Source of the DNA: Martelella radicis
GTDB lineage: Bacteria; Pseudomonadota; Alphaproteobacteria; Rhizobiales; Rhizobiaceae
Direction of reading: 5' to 3'
Length of the DNA: 64,000 nt
Assembly (NCBI RefSeq): GCF_014196625.1
Contig: NZ_JACIDZ010000003.1
Coordinates: forward strand, 124,001-188,000
Made by a program: the position numbers and the translations under genes. Shown here one piece after another: positions 36,024 through 48,351 of the stretch. Under the pieces are notes generated by a model. That model saw nothing but the letters and a program-made list of their open reading frames with translations, had not been told where the DNA came from and ran no database searches. Each line of letters opens with the position of its first letter. Positions within the stretch are counted from its first letter, which is position 1.

Positions 36024-36194
36024 TCTGTTTCATCTTGGCATTAAGAATCAGAAAAATATAATATTTACAGTTATTTAATGGGTTTTTGGCGGAGAACTTC
36101 CAATGGCGAACACAATCTTCGGCTGTAGTGGGGCAGGAAAAGGATGGTCCTTTCCGGATTACGAGAACACTGAAAACGCCCAAGGACAGACCCA

Positions 36195-36458
36195 ATGCAG
36201 AAGATCATCGCACTTTCGTTTGCAACGCTGATCGTCGGCGCAGGCGCGGCCTTTGCCGCACAGCCGCTCAACCCCTCCTTCTACGGCCCGAAGGTTACCG
36301 CCGCCGACAGGGATATCGCCCGCATCGCCGCGCCCGGCGATATCTTTTCGACCTCGGTGACGGACGAGGGGAACTGGCACGCGGTCAAGACCTACAAGGT
36401 CCAGCCTGATGGCACGCCGAAGCTGATCGATTTCAGCTACAGCAATCTGAATGACTGA
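36195..36458 (+). CDS. Small exported protein of unknown function
   Basis: An 87-residue protein with a clear Sec signal peptide (cleavage probably after AFA near residue 21), leaving about 66 mature residues rich in polar and aromatic residues (NPSFYGPK, GNWHAVKTYKV, LIDFSYSNLND). No cysteine and no known domain were recognised. The 170 bases upstream start with an AT-rich stretch (36050-36080) that could be the promoter. It ends at a terminator shared with convergent xerC. Confidence 0.75.
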   Translation: MQKIIALSFATLIVGAGAAFAAQPLNPSFYGPKVTAADRDIARIAAPGDIFSTSVTDEGNWHAVKTYKVQPDGTPKLIDFSYSNLND

Positions 36459-36470
36459 TCACGGCGACGC

Positions 36471-36498
36471 GGCCCCGCTTTGACTGCGGGGCCTTTTC
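36471..36498. terminator. Terminator between the small exported gene and xerC
   Basis: GGCCCCGC (36471-36478) and GCGGGGCC (36486-36493) form a perfect 8-base stem with a 7-base loop and a TTTT tail on the plus strand. It can also slow transcripts arriving from xerC. Confidence 0.85.
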
Positions 36499-36504
36499 CA
36501 TGTC

Positions 36505-37440
36505 TCAGGCGCGCGGATGCGCCTTGTCGTAAATTTCCAAAAGCCGCCCCGTATCGACGCCGGTATAGACCTGCGTCGTCGAAAGCGAGGCGTGGCCGAG
36601 CAGTTCCTGAATGGTCCTGAGATCGCCACCGGCGGCCAGAAGATGGGTGGCGAAAGAGTGCCGCAGCGCATGCGGTGTGGCCTTGTCGGACAGGCCAAGT
36701 GCGCCGCGCAGGGCCTGCATCTCCCGCTGGATGATCGCCGGCTGCAATGTCTTGCCGCGCAGTCCCCGGAAAAGCGGCTTCTCCCCGGCCAGATGATGCG
36801 GGCAGAGCGCGCCATAATGCCGCACCGCCGCGAGCGCTGCCGGCAGGAGCGGCACGATGCGGGTCTTGTTGCCCTTGCCGGTGATCCTGAGGCTTGTCGG
36901 ATTGCCGGAAAAGTCATCAGGCGTCAGCGCCAACGCTTCGGAGATACGCAGCCCGCAGCCGTAAAGCAGGCAGAAGACGGCAGCGTTGCGCGCGGCAATC
37001 CACGGCTCTTCCGCCAATTGACCCTGCTCCGTTGAAACCGCAAGCGCTTCCTCGGCGCTCAAGGGTTTGGGCAGGGATTTCGGCTGTTTCGGCGACCGCA
37101 TGGCGCGCACGCCCGCGGCATTGGCGAGGCCGCGTTTTTCCAGCCAGCGCAGAAATGAACGGATACCCGCCAGATCGCGGCCGAGCGTGCGCGCGCCGGC
37201 GCCCTCGCGACGGCGGAAAGCGAGATAGGCGCGCACATCCGCCGGCCTCAGCGAATCAATGTCGGCAAGCCGCACGGGGCGTGCGATATGGCGGCACAGG
37301 AAGGCAAGGAACTGCCGCGTGTCGCGCTCGTACGCCTCGGTCGTCTTTGCCGAGAGCCGTCGCTCGCCGGCAAGCGTTTGCAGCCACTCTTGACGCAAGC
37401 CAAGCAATGCATCATCAGCAGGCACCAGTATTTCGCCCAT
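36505..37440 (-). CDS. xerC: Site-specific tyrosine recombinase XerC
   Basis: A 311-residue recombinase that, with XerD, resolves chromosome dimers at dif near division. It has an N-terminal SAM-like DNA-binding domain (KTTEAYERDTRQFLAFL) and a catalytic domain with all expected residues: Arg in GCGLRISEALAL, Lys in TGKGNKTR, HALRHSFATHLL with His and Arg, the second His in LLGHASLSTTQVY, and the nucleophile Tyr in QVYTGVD. A housekeeping location beside priA-atp, not an integrase of a mobile element. Confidence 0.93.
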   Translation of the reverse strand: MGEILVPADDALLGLRQEWLQTLAGERRLSAKTTEAYERDTRQFLAFLCRHIARPVRLADIDSLRPADVRAYLAFRRREGAGARTLGRDLAGIRSFLRWLEKRGLANAAGVRAMRSPKQPKSLPKPLSAEEALAVSTEQGQLAEEPWIAARNAAVFCLLYGCGLRISEALALTPDDFSGNPTSLRITGKGNKTRIVPLLPAALAAVRHYGALCPHHLAGEKPLFRGLRGKTLQPAIIQREMQALRGALGLSDKATPHALRHSFATHLLAAGGDLRTIQELLGHASLSTTQVYTGVDTGRLLEIYDKAHPRA

Positions 37441-37526
37441 GGGTCACCGTCTCAGGAACTTCTTGCCGCGGCGCGATTTTACAGTAAATTGGGTTACAAA
37501 AACGCTAAGGGTTCCGGGAGGTGTCA

Positions 37527-37554
37527 TTGTCTTTTCACACGGAATTGCGATATA
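37527..37554 (+). promoter_or_regulatory. Candidate promoter of the acyltransferase gene
   Basis: TTGTCT at 37527-37532 and GATATA at 37549-37554 are separated by 16 bases, 28 bases before the start codon. This is a plausible sigma-70-type promoter in the gap divergent from xerC. Confidence 0.45.
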
Positions 37555-37581
37555 GGCTCCTCAGCAAAAGCAGGAAGTTTT

Positions 37582-38520
37582 ATGGCGCGTCGTGATTCAT
37601 CATCCGCCCTGGCGCAGTTCGCTGAGGCTGTGGCGCTTGTCTCCCAGGGGCAACCGGGACATATCGTCGACACGCTGATCGCCGAACGCGGACAGAAGAT
37701 CGTCCACAATCCGTTCTGGCCTGTCATGCGGCCGTTCCTCCACCTGCTGCTGGGCTACGGCAAGGCGATCGATTTCGCCAATGATATCGAGTCCATGGAC
37801 GGATATCAGGTCTTCGACTACATCTCCAATCGGCTGACCCTCGACATCAATTGCGTCGGCAGAGAGCGCATCCCGGAAAAGGGCGGTTTCGTGATGGTTT
37901 CCAACCATCCGACCGGCATCGCCGATGGGGTGGCCGTTTTCGATCTCCTGAAAGAGCGCCGCCCGGACATGACGTTCTTCGCCAACCGGGACGCCGTGCG
38001 CGTCAATCCGCGTCTGGTCGAGATGATCATCCCGGTCGAATGGCGCGAGGAGTTCAAGAGCAAGCTGAAGGCGCGCGAGACGCTGCAGGTCACCAACAAC
38101 GCCATCAAGCAGGAAAAGGCGATGGTGCTGTTTCCCTCCGGCCGCATTGCCTACTGGGCCGATGGCAAGCTCAACGAACGCCCGTGGAAGACCTCGGCGA
38201 TCGGCTTTGCCCGCAAATACGACCTGCCGATCCTGCCCGTGCATCTGAAGGCGCGCAATTCCGGCCTGTTCTATTGGTTCGCCAAATGGTCGACGGAACT
38301 GCGCGACATGACGGTTTTCCACGAGCTTCTGAACAAGAAGGGCGACCGGTTCGACTTCACCGTCGGCAACATGATCATGCCGCATGAGCTGCAGGGCGAG
38401 CCCGCCGATGTGACGGCGGCCCTGGAGCATCACACCGTGCATGCGCTGGCCGCCGACCCGGATGCGACCTTCGTCCTGGAAAAATCCAAGCCCGCTCCGG
38501 TCGTCTCGGACGCCTCTTGA
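37582..38520 (+). CDS. Lysophospholipid-type acyltransferase
   Basis: A 312-residue soluble or membrane-associated acyltransferase of the PlsC superfamily. The motif block is VMVSNHPTGIADG (about 104-116): His and Asp are present but five residues apart instead of four, a pattern of the NHPxGxxDG branch related to hemolysin-like and ornithine-lipid acyltransferases. The second block is MVLFPSGRIAYW. No membrane helix is obvious. A role in acylating lysophospholipids or amino-lipids is inferred. The in-frame extension back to 37288 overlaps xerC and is rejected in favour of the ATG at 37582, which has AGGA upstream. Confidence 0.85.
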   Translation: MARRDSSSALAQFAEAVALVSQGQPGHIVDTLIAERGQKIVHNPFWPVMRPFLHLLLGYGKAIDFANDIESMDGYQVFDYISNRLTLDINCVGRERIPEKGGFVMVSNHPTGIADGVAVFDLLKERRPDMTFFANRDAVRVNPRLVEMIIPVEWREEFKSKLKARETLQVTNNAIKQEKAMVLFPSGRIAYWADGKLNERPWKTSAIGFARKYDLPILPVHLKARNSGLFYWFAKWSTELRDMTVFHELLNKKGDRFDFTVGNMIMPHELQGEPADVTAALEHHTVHALAADPDATFVLEKSKPAPVVSDAS

Positions 38521-38566
38521 ATTCTCCGCTTCACTTTGAAGGGTGCGGCGGGCAAGCTTGCCAGCC

Positions 38567-40780
38567 ATGACCTCAGATTCGCTCGACCTCTTTGGAAAAC
38601 GCATCGACCCCGCCGTCGTGCGCAGCGTGCCCGTGATGGTGCCGCTGCCCGTCGCCGGGCCATATTCCTATGCCGTGCCGGAAGGCATGGCGGTGATGCC
38701 CGGTTCCGTCGTGCAGGTTCCGGTCGGCCCGCGCAAGGTGATCGGCATCGTCTGGGACGAGGCGGGCGATGCGGTGGACCCGAAGAAGCTGAGGCCGATC
38801 GAGCATGTGTTCGATTGCCCGCCCGTGGCGGAAGAGATGCGTCGTTTCATCGCCTGGGTATCCGCCTATACGCTGACCCCGCCGGGGCTTGTGGCGCGCA
38901 TGGCCGTTCGCGCGCCTGCGGCTCTTGAGCCGGAACCGATGATCGAGGGGCTGACTCTGACGGGCACCGTTCCCGAGCGGATGACGCCGGCGCGCAAACG
39001 CGTTCTGGAACTGGCGCAAGACGGCGCCGGCTGGACGCGGCTCGGGCTTGCGCGCGCGGCGGGTGTGAGCGCCAGCGTCGTTGAGACGATGATGAAGCAG
39101 GGGGTGTTCGACACGGTTTTTTTACCGCCGCCGCCCGCTTTCGGCACGCCTGATCCCGATTATGCGCGGCCCGCGCTTTCGCCCGACCAGGACGCGGCCG
39201 CCGAAGATTTGCGCGTCGCCGTCGCGGCGGACAGTTTCAACGTGACGCTGATCGACGGCGTCACCGGTTCCGGCAAGACGGAGGTCTATTTCGAGGCCGT
39301 GGCCGAGACGCTGGCCCGAGGCAAACAGGTGCTGATCCTGCTGCCGGAAATCGCCTTGACGGCGAGCTTCCTCGATCGGTTCGAAAGCCGCTTCGGTACG
39401 CGGCCCGGCGAATGGCATTCGGATCTCGCGCCGCGCATGCGCGAAAAGGTCTGGCGGCAGACGGCGGAAGGGTCGATCCGCGTCGTCGCCGGCGCGCGCT
39501 CGGCGCTGTTCCTGCCGTTCGAGGAACTCGGCCTGATTGTCGTCGACGAGGAGCATGATACAGCCTACAAGCAGGAAGACCGCGTCTTCTACAACGCCCG
39601 CGACATGGCGGTGGTGCGGGCGCGCATCGGCGGTTTTCCGGCGGTGCTGGCCTCGGCCACGCCCTCCGTCGAAAGCCAGGTCAATGCGCTTGCCGGGCGT
39701 TACCGGCGCATCCATCTGCCGGGCCGTTTCGCCGAGGCGGCGTTGCCGAGCCTGAAGACCGTCGACCTCCGGCGCGATCCGCCGAAGCGGGGCGGCTTCC
39801 TGTCGCCCACGCTGCTGTCGGAGATCGACAGGACGGTCGGGCGCGGCGAGCAGGCGTTGCTGTTTCTCAATCGCCGCGGCTATGCGCCGCTCACGCTCTG
39901 CCGGGTCTGCGGCCATCGGTTCCAATGCCCCAACTGCTCGAGCTGGCTGGTCGAGCACCGGTTTCGCGGCCGGCTGATGTGCCATCACTGCGGTCATGGC
40001 GAGCCGGTGCCCGAAGCCTGCCCGGAATGCGGCACGCTCGATCATCTGGTCGCTTGCGGGCCGGGGGTGGAGCGCATTGCCGAGGAAGTCGAGCAGCATT
40101 TTCCGGAAAAGCGCACGATCATTCTCTCTTCCGACATGGCCGGTGGCGTCAAGCGTCTGCGGCTGGAACTCGAAGCCGTTGCCAATGGCGAGGCCGACAT
40201 CATCATAGGCACGCAGCTTGTGGCGAAGGGCCACAATTTTCCGCTGATGACGCTTGTCGGCGTCGTTGATGCCGATATCGGCCTTGCCAATGGCGATCCG
40301 CGCGCGGCCGAGCGCACCTTTCAGCTTCTCGCCCAGGTGACGGGGCGGGCAGGTCGTACGGGGCTTGCGAGCAAGGGGCTGATCCAGACCTACCAGCCGG
40401 CGCATCCGGTGATGCAGGCTATCGTCTCCGGCGATGCCGAGGCGTTTTACGATCGGGAGATCACGGAGCGGGAAAAGAGCGGGCTCCCGCCGTTCGGCCG
40501 GCTCGCCGCGGTCATCATCTCTGCCGACAATCGTTCTGATGCCGAGGCGCATGCGCGCGGCTTGCGGGCGGCTTCCCCCGCCGGGCGCTCGATCTCGGTG
40601 CTTGGCCCGGCCGAGGCGCCGCTGGCGCTGGTGCGCGGGCGCTACCGCTTCCGCCTGCTGGTCCACGGCAGTCGTGCGGATGATCTCCAGACCTTTTTGA
40701 GGGAAATGCTCGAAAACGGTCCGCGACAACGTGGCAGCGTCCGTGTGCAGCTTGACATTGACCCGCAGAGCTTTCTCTAG
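38567..40780 (+). CDS. priA: Primosomal protein N' (replication restart helicase PriA)
   Basis: A 737-residue DEAD-type helicase that reloads DnaB at stalled forks. Seen in order: the N-terminal 3'-DNA-end binding domain (VPLPVAGPYSYAVP), Walker A in LIDGVTGSGKTEVYFEA, Walker B LIVVDEEHDTAYKQED, an eight-cysteine zinc region (CRVCGHRFQCPNCSSW and CHHCGHGEPVPEACPECG), and the helicase motif TGRAGRTGLASKGLIQTYQP. The ATG at 38567 gives the family start; a GTG at 38543 is possible. Confidence 0.95.
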   Translation: MTSDSLDLFGKRIDPAVVRSVPVMVPLPVAGPYSYAVPEGMAVMPGSVVQVPVGPRKVIGIVWDEAGDAVDPKKLRPIEHVFDCPPVAEEMRRFIAWVSAYTLTPPGLVARMAVRAPAALEPEPMIEGLTLTGTVPERMTPARKRVLELAQDGAGWTRLGLARAAGVSASVVETMMKQGVFDTVFLPPPPAFGTPDPDYARPALSPDQDAAAEDLRVAVAADSFNVTLIDGVTGSGKTEVYFEAVAETLARGKQVLILLPEIALTASFLDRFESRFGTRPGEWHSDLAPRMREKVWRQTAEGSIRVVAGARSALFLPFEELGLIVVDEEHDTAYKQEDRVFYNARDMAVVRARIGGFPAVLASATPSVESQVNALAGRYRRIHLPGRFAEAALPSLKTVDLRRDPPKRGGFLSPTLLSEIDRTVGRGEQALLFLNRRGYAPLTLCRVCGHRFQCPNCSSWLVEHRFRGRLMCHHCGHGEPVPEACPECGTLDHLVACGPGVERIAEEVEQHFPEKRTIILSSDMAGGVKRLRLELEAVANGEADIIIGTQLVAKGHNFPLMTLVGVVDADIGLANGDPRAAERTFQLLAQVTGRAGRTGLASKGLIQTYQPAHPVMQAIVSGDAEAFYDREITEREKSGLPPFGRLAAVIISADNRSDAEAHARGLRAASPAGRSISVLGPAEAPLALVRGRYRFRLLVHGSRADDLQTFLREMLENGPRQRGSVRVQLDIDPQSFL

Positions 40781-40840
40781 ATAGATTGATTTTCAATAAG
40801 CGCGGGGAACTCGCGCCGAAAATGGCAAGGGAGCGTTCAG

Positions 40841-41227
40841 ATGAGTTTTTACTGGCCGGAGAGTTTTGTCGGGCAGATAGCCCTGTTCATGGCCATCGTC
40901 ATTCTGATCTGGGGGCTCGTCGTGGCGCTGGCTCCGCTGAAGCTGATGGGGCTTGCCGGGTTTTCGGGGCTGAAGGAGGAGAGCGGCGCGAGCATCCATA
41001 TCCGTTCGATGATCGGCGGGACCTATGCCGCGATGTCGCTGATGGCGCTGCTGTTTGACCAGCCGATGATCTATCGCACGTTCGGCCTGGCGCTGATCTT
41101 CGGCTTCCTGACCAGGCTGTTGTGGATGGGCACGACCGGAAGCCGATCGATCAAGGGAGGCATCTTTCTTGTCTGCCAGGCAGTGGCAGGCGTGTTCATG
41201 CTGCTTTACGGCCTTGGGTGGGCGTGA
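40841..41227 (+). CDS. Small integral membrane protein of unknown function (DUF4345-like layout)
   Basis: A 128-residue protein with four hydrophobic helices (about 12-32, 48-66, 82-100, 105-126). Between helices 1 and 2 it has SGASIHIRSMIGGTYAAMSL, an arginine-glycine pattern reminiscent of DUF4345-type proteins, but family assignment is weak. It begins 60 bases after priA with AAGGGAG upstream and is probably an independent small gene. No function is suggested by its neighbours. Confidence 0.7.
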   Translation: MSFYWPESFVGQIALFMAIVILIWGLVVALAPLKLMGLAGFSGLKEESGASIHIRSMIGGTYAAMSLMALLFDQPMIYRTFGLALIFGFLTRLLWMGTTGSRSIKGGIFLVCQAVAGVFMLLYGLGWA

Positions 41228-41317
41228 GGCGCAAGCAGTCAAAAGCGCCGCGTTTCAGGGTTTTACGACTTTGTGACGAGAAACGCATGCCAATGCTCCA
41301 AACGGGCTTTGAGCGTG

Positions 41318-41345
41318 TTGCGAGTCGCTTTTACCTGTGCTAGAC
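41318..41345 (+). promoter_or_regulatory. Candidate promoter of the atp operon
   Basis: TTGCGA (41318-41323) and CTAGAC (41340-41345) with a 16-base spacer resemble rhizobial housekeeping promoters. It would give a 5' leader of about 115 bases before the atpH start, consistent with a 240-base gene-free gap. Confidence 0.45.
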
Positions 41346-41469
41346 GAACCCCGACTATTGGGAGGGCCAGCATGTTTTTCCTGCTGTTTCCCGGGGATAT
41401 TGTGAGGTTTTAAGGGCTTCGGGCAGTGCCGGTTTCGACACGGCCCGCGCCGATTTTTAAGGGGAATTT

Positions 41470-43568
<2,099 letters not shown>

Positions 43569-43598
43569 CCAGGTAATCTTAGCGGGGATTTATAACCC

Positions 43599-44477
43599 AT
43601 GGCTTCATTGAAGGATCTGAAGCTTCGCATTGCCTCGGTGAAGGCGACGCAGAAGATCACCAAGGCGATGCAAATGGTCGCCGCGGCGAAGCTGCGTCGC
43701 GCGCAGGAGGCCGCCGAAAACGCGCGGCCTTACTCCGAACGCATGGCCACCGTCATGGCTGACCTGACGGCGGCTGTCGGTGAGGGCGAGGAAGTGCCGA
43801 AGCTGATGAGCGGCACGGGCAAGGACGACGTCCACCTGCTGGTGGTCTGCACTGCCGAACGCGGCCTTTGCGGCGGCTTCAACGCCCAGATCGCGCGCCA
43901 CGCGCGCCTTGCGGCACGCGAGCTGATTTCTCAGGGCAAGACCGTCAAGATCTTCTGCGTTGGCCGCAAGGGCTATGACGCGCTGCGTCGTGAATTCGCC
44001 GATCTGATCGTCGAGCGCACCGAACTGCGCGACGTTCGCAAGATCGGCTTCGACAATGCCGAAGAGATCGCCAATCGCGTGATGGAGATGTTCGAGGAAG
44101 GCGCATTTGACGTCTGCACCCTGTTCTATTCCGAATTCAAATCGGTGATCTCGCAGGTTCCGACAGGTCTTCAGCTTATTCCGGCAAAGGCGCCGGAAGG
44201 TGCGGAGGAACGGTCCGAGTCGGCGCTTTACGATTACGAGCCGAATGCGGAAACCATTCTGTCGGAGATCGTTCCGCTCAACATCCGCGTTCAGGTTTTC
44301 CGGGCACTGCTCGAAAATGCCGCCGGTGAGATGGGCGCGAAGATGACCGCGATGGACAATGCGACGCGCAACGCCGGTGAGATGATCGACAAGCTGACGC
44401 TGTCCTACAACCGTCAGCGTCAGGAAAAGATCACCACGGAACTGATTGAAATTATTTCCGGCGCGGAAGCGCTGTAA
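43599..44477 (+). CDS. atpG: ATP synthase F1 gamma subunit
   Basis: A 292-residue central-stalk rotor subunit. The N-terminal coiled-coil helix [20 protein letters not shown] and [15 protein letters not shown], the middle Rossmann-like domain with [14 protein letters not shown], and the C-terminal helix [20 protein letters not shown] are all present. Contacts AtpD and the membrane c-ring. Confidence 0.97.
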   Translation: MASLKDLKLRIASVKATQKITKAMQMVAAAKLRRAQEAAENARPYSERMATVMADLTAAVGEGEEVPKLMSGTGKDDVHLLVVCTAERGLCGGFNAQIARHARLAARELISQGKTVKIFCVGRKGYDALRREFADLIVERTELRDVRKIGFDNAEEIANRVMEMFEEGAFDVCTLFYSEFKSVISQVPTGLQLIPAKAPEGAEERSESALYDYEPNAETILSEIVPLNIRVQVFRALLENAAGEMGAKMTAMDNATRNAGEMIDKLTLSYNRQRQEKITTELIEIISGAEAL

Positions 44478-44485
44478 GAGCTTGA

Positions 44486-45937
<1,452 letters not shown>

Positions 45938-46009
45938 TCATTCAGGCGGGCGGCGAAAACGCCGCCCACCGGTTCTCGGTGATTTTGCAAGACAAGAGAT
46001 TGGAACGTC

Positions 46010-46414
46010 ATGGCTGACACGATGATTTTCGAGCTGGTGACCCCTGAAAAGCTTCTGGCGTCTGCCGAAACGGATGCCGTCGTCATCCCGGCAGCGGAAG
46101 GCGAAATGACGGTGATGCCGGATCATGCGCCGACCATGACGACGGTTCGTCCCGGCATGGTGAAGTTCAAGAACCATGACGGCAAGGAATTCCAGTTTCT
46201 GGTGTTTCATGGCTTTGCCGATATCCAGGGTAATTCCTGCACGCTTCTTGCCGAGACCGCCGTTCCGATCGGCGAGGCGTCGGATGCGATCGAGCATCGC
46301 ATCAAGTCACTGCGCAAGGAACTCGACGATGCAAGCCATCGTGAGCACAAGAGCGCCATCGAGCAAATGATGAATGAGCTGACCCATCTGAACGAGACGG
46401 TCTTCCCTGGTTGA
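46010..46414 (+). CDS. atpC: ATP synthase F1 epsilon subunit
   Basis: A 134-residue subunit with the N-terminal beta-sandwich (FELVTPEKLLASAETDAVVI and EGEMTVMPDHAPTMTTVRPG) and a C-terminal helical arm of about 45 residues that can inhibit ATP hydrolysis. It closes the atpHAGDC operon; atpIBEF must be elsewhere, the normal arrangement in this order. Confidence 0.96.
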   Translation: MADTMIFELVTPEKLLASAETDAVVIPAAEGEMTVMPDHAPTMTTVRPGMVKFKNHDGKEFQFLVFHGFADIQGNSCTLLAETAVPIGEASDAIEHRIKSLRKELDDASHREHKSAIEQMMNELTHLNETVFPG

Positions 46415-46443
46415 CCGTCGCTGAATTATCCGTGAGTTTAATT

Positions 46444-46473
46444 AAGCCGCAGCTTTTTTTGCTGCGGCTTTTC
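46444..46473 (+). terminator. Rho-independent terminator of the atp operon
   Basis: AAGCCGCAGC (46444-46453) and GCTGCGGCTT (46461-46470) form a perfect 10-base stem around a T7 loop, followed by TTTTC. Very strong terminator. Confidence 0.93.
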
Positions 46474-46598
46474 ACGTTTCCGGCTATGCTTTTGGTCCGG
46501 TTTTGCGGCCGGGTCGTTATGTCGGCCATAGGCATAGACGTGCGACCGAGCACAACAACGATAAAGAACGCCGATCGGATCGGCGTCAGGGTGCGCGA

Positions 46599-48155
46599 TT
46601 GAAAAAACTGAAGGAAGCGTTGCGGGGCGATATCGTGATCGTGCTGGTGCTCGGCTTGGTTGCGACGGTCTTTCTGGTGTATTTCGAGTCGTTCGAGCGT
46701 CTGCACACGTTTTCACGCGCCCATGAAGACTGGGAACTCGACGAGTTCTTCACGGTGTTGATGGTGGCAAGTTTCGCGCTTCTGTTCCTGCTTGTCCAGC
46801 GCACCCGCTCATTGCGCAGAGAGGTGACAAGTCGGCATGAGGCTGAGCGGCTGGCGCAGGCGCTTGCCCGTCAGGATACGCTGACTGGTATTTCCAACAG
46901 GCGTTATTTCGAGGAGGAATGCGAGCGGAGGCTGACGCGGGCACGCCGCAAGTCGGATCGTTTCTCGCTTCTGTTCATTGATTTCGACCGGTTCAAGCAG
47001 ATCAATGACAGCCTTGGCCACGAGGCCGGCGACAGGTTGCTCCAGGTGGTATCCGACCGTCTGAAAAAAGCGGTTCGGCCCGACGACTTTCTTGGCCGGC
47101 TGGGTGGCGACGAGTTCGCGGTGCTGATGCAGGACACTGGCGGCGAAGATACGGCGGAACGTCTCGCTTCACGGCTGCTGACTGATGTTTCCCGACCTGT
47201 AATGCTGCTCGGCCGCGAAATTTCCCCTTCCGTGAGTATCGGCGTCGCTTCCTATCCGAAGGATGGGACAAGCCGCGACACGCTGCTGAAAAAGGCGGAC
47301 GCCGCGATGTATCGGGCGAAGGAGGAAGGACGCCGGCGGATCGTTTCCTTCTCTGATGAAATGGATGGCGGCTCGGAAGCTGAACAGATGCTCGAACTCG
47401 ATCTGGCCGAAGCGCTCTCATCGGGCCAGATCATTCCATATTACCAGTTGATTAGCAGTTGTTCGGTTGGCGAGGTTGTTCTGGTCGAGGTTCTGGCCCG
47501 CTGGAAACATCCCAAACTGGGGGTTCTGAGCGCGGGAGACTTCATCTCGCATGCGGAAGCGGCGGGCCTCATTCCTGCCTTGTTCAAGGCGGTTCTGGTA
47601 CAGGCCTGCAAGGATGCGCGTCAGTGGCCGTCCGCCACCGCGATCGCCGTGAACGTGACACCCCATCAATTGTGCGATCCCGGTTTTGCCGGCTGCGTTC
47701 TTAAGATATTGCGAGAGAACGACTTTCCGCCGGGCCGGCTCGAACTGGAAGTGACCAAGGACGCACTAGTGGTCGATCTCGATGCCACGCGGCAGAACAT
47801 CATGCGGCTTAAATCAGAAGGGATCCGCGTGTCGCTCGATGATTTCGGTACGGGATATTCCAGCCTGCGCCAGCTTCGCGAACTGCCCTTCGACCGGATC
47901 AAGATCGATCGCAGCTTCATCTCCGGGGTTGGCACAGATCCGCAGAGCGACGAGATCGTCGCCTCGACCATCAAACTGTGCCGGGCTCTGGGCCTCAAGA
48001 CGGTCGCCGAGGGGATCGAGGACAAGGCTCAGCTCGACTGGATCTGCGCGCATGGCGCGGATGCCGTGCAGGGCTATTTCAATGCAATGCCCGTTCCCGC
48101 TGACGAATTGGCGGCGGTGCTGAAGGCTTATCCCGACGGCCGTGTGAGGCGATAA
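46599..48155 (+). CDS. Membrane-bound GGDEF/EAL cyclic-di-GMP enzyme
   Basis: About 518 residues. Two hydrophobic helices (about 11-30 and 50-67) frame a short periplasmic loop. The GGDEF domain follows (TLTGISNRRYF, GRLGGDEFAVL with intact GGDEF at about 169-173) with an RxxD inhibitory site five residues before it. The C-terminal EAL domain has EVL in place of EAL (about 297-299) but keeps the Glu, DDFGTGYSSL, KIDRSFI, AEGIE and QGYF. Either activity is therefore possible: synthesis and degradation of c-di-GMP. The start is uncertain: TTG at 46599, preceded by AGGG, was chosen; the frame is open to a TTG at 46503. Confidence 0.85.
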   Translation: MKKLKEALRGDIVIVLVLGLVATVFLVYFESFERLHTFSRAHEDWELDEFFTVLMVASFALLFLLVQRTRSLRREVTSRHEAERLAQALARQDTLTGISNRRYFEEECERRLTRARRKSDRFSLLFIDFDRFKQINDSLGHEAGDRLLQVVSDRLKKAVRPDDFLGRLGGDEFAVLMQDTGGEDTAERLASRLLTDVSRPVMLLGREISPSVSIGVASYPKDGTSRDTLLKKADAAMYRAKEEGRRRIVSFSDEMDGGSEAEQMLELDLAEALSSGQIIPYYQLISSCSVGEVVLVEVLARWKHPKLGVLSAGDFISHAEAAGLIPALFKAVLVQACKDARQWPSATAIAVNVTPHQLCDPGFAGCVLKILRENDFPPGRLELEVTKDALVVDLDATRQNIMRLKSEGIRVSLDDFGTGYSSLRQLRELPFDRIKIDRSFISGVGTDPQSDEIVASTIKLCRALGLKTVAEGIEDKAQLDWICAHGADAVQGYFNAMPVPADELAAVLKAYPDGRVRR

Positions 48156-48351
48156 GTCCAGGAGAACAACGCCGTGCCCGGACACGGTTCCGCTTCTCCA
48201 TGCGGTGATCTTTCGCAAAGGCCGGCTCGCTCGGCCCGGCTGTCAGTCACCCTCGAGTAGATCAGCCTTGCACGGAAAAGCGGATCCACTCTCTTTTGTC
48301 TTCACGTCTTTTCTCAAGCGCCAGGTGGTCGTCGCCTGACTGCGTTGTGCT

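Noticed and set aside
36505-37440. The tyrosine recombinase as integrase of a mobile element
   Set aside because: Sequence and context are those of housekeeping XerC; no attachment-site repeats or cargo surround it.
37288-37581. N-terminal extension of the acyltransferase
   Set aside because: It overlaps xerC and the promoter region, and the conserved protein starts at 37582.
48156-48351. Possible gene or terminator between the c-di-GMP enzyme and the iron-binding protein gene
   Set aside because: Only a GC-rich imperfect hairpin without a T-run was seen, and no open frame with coding character.
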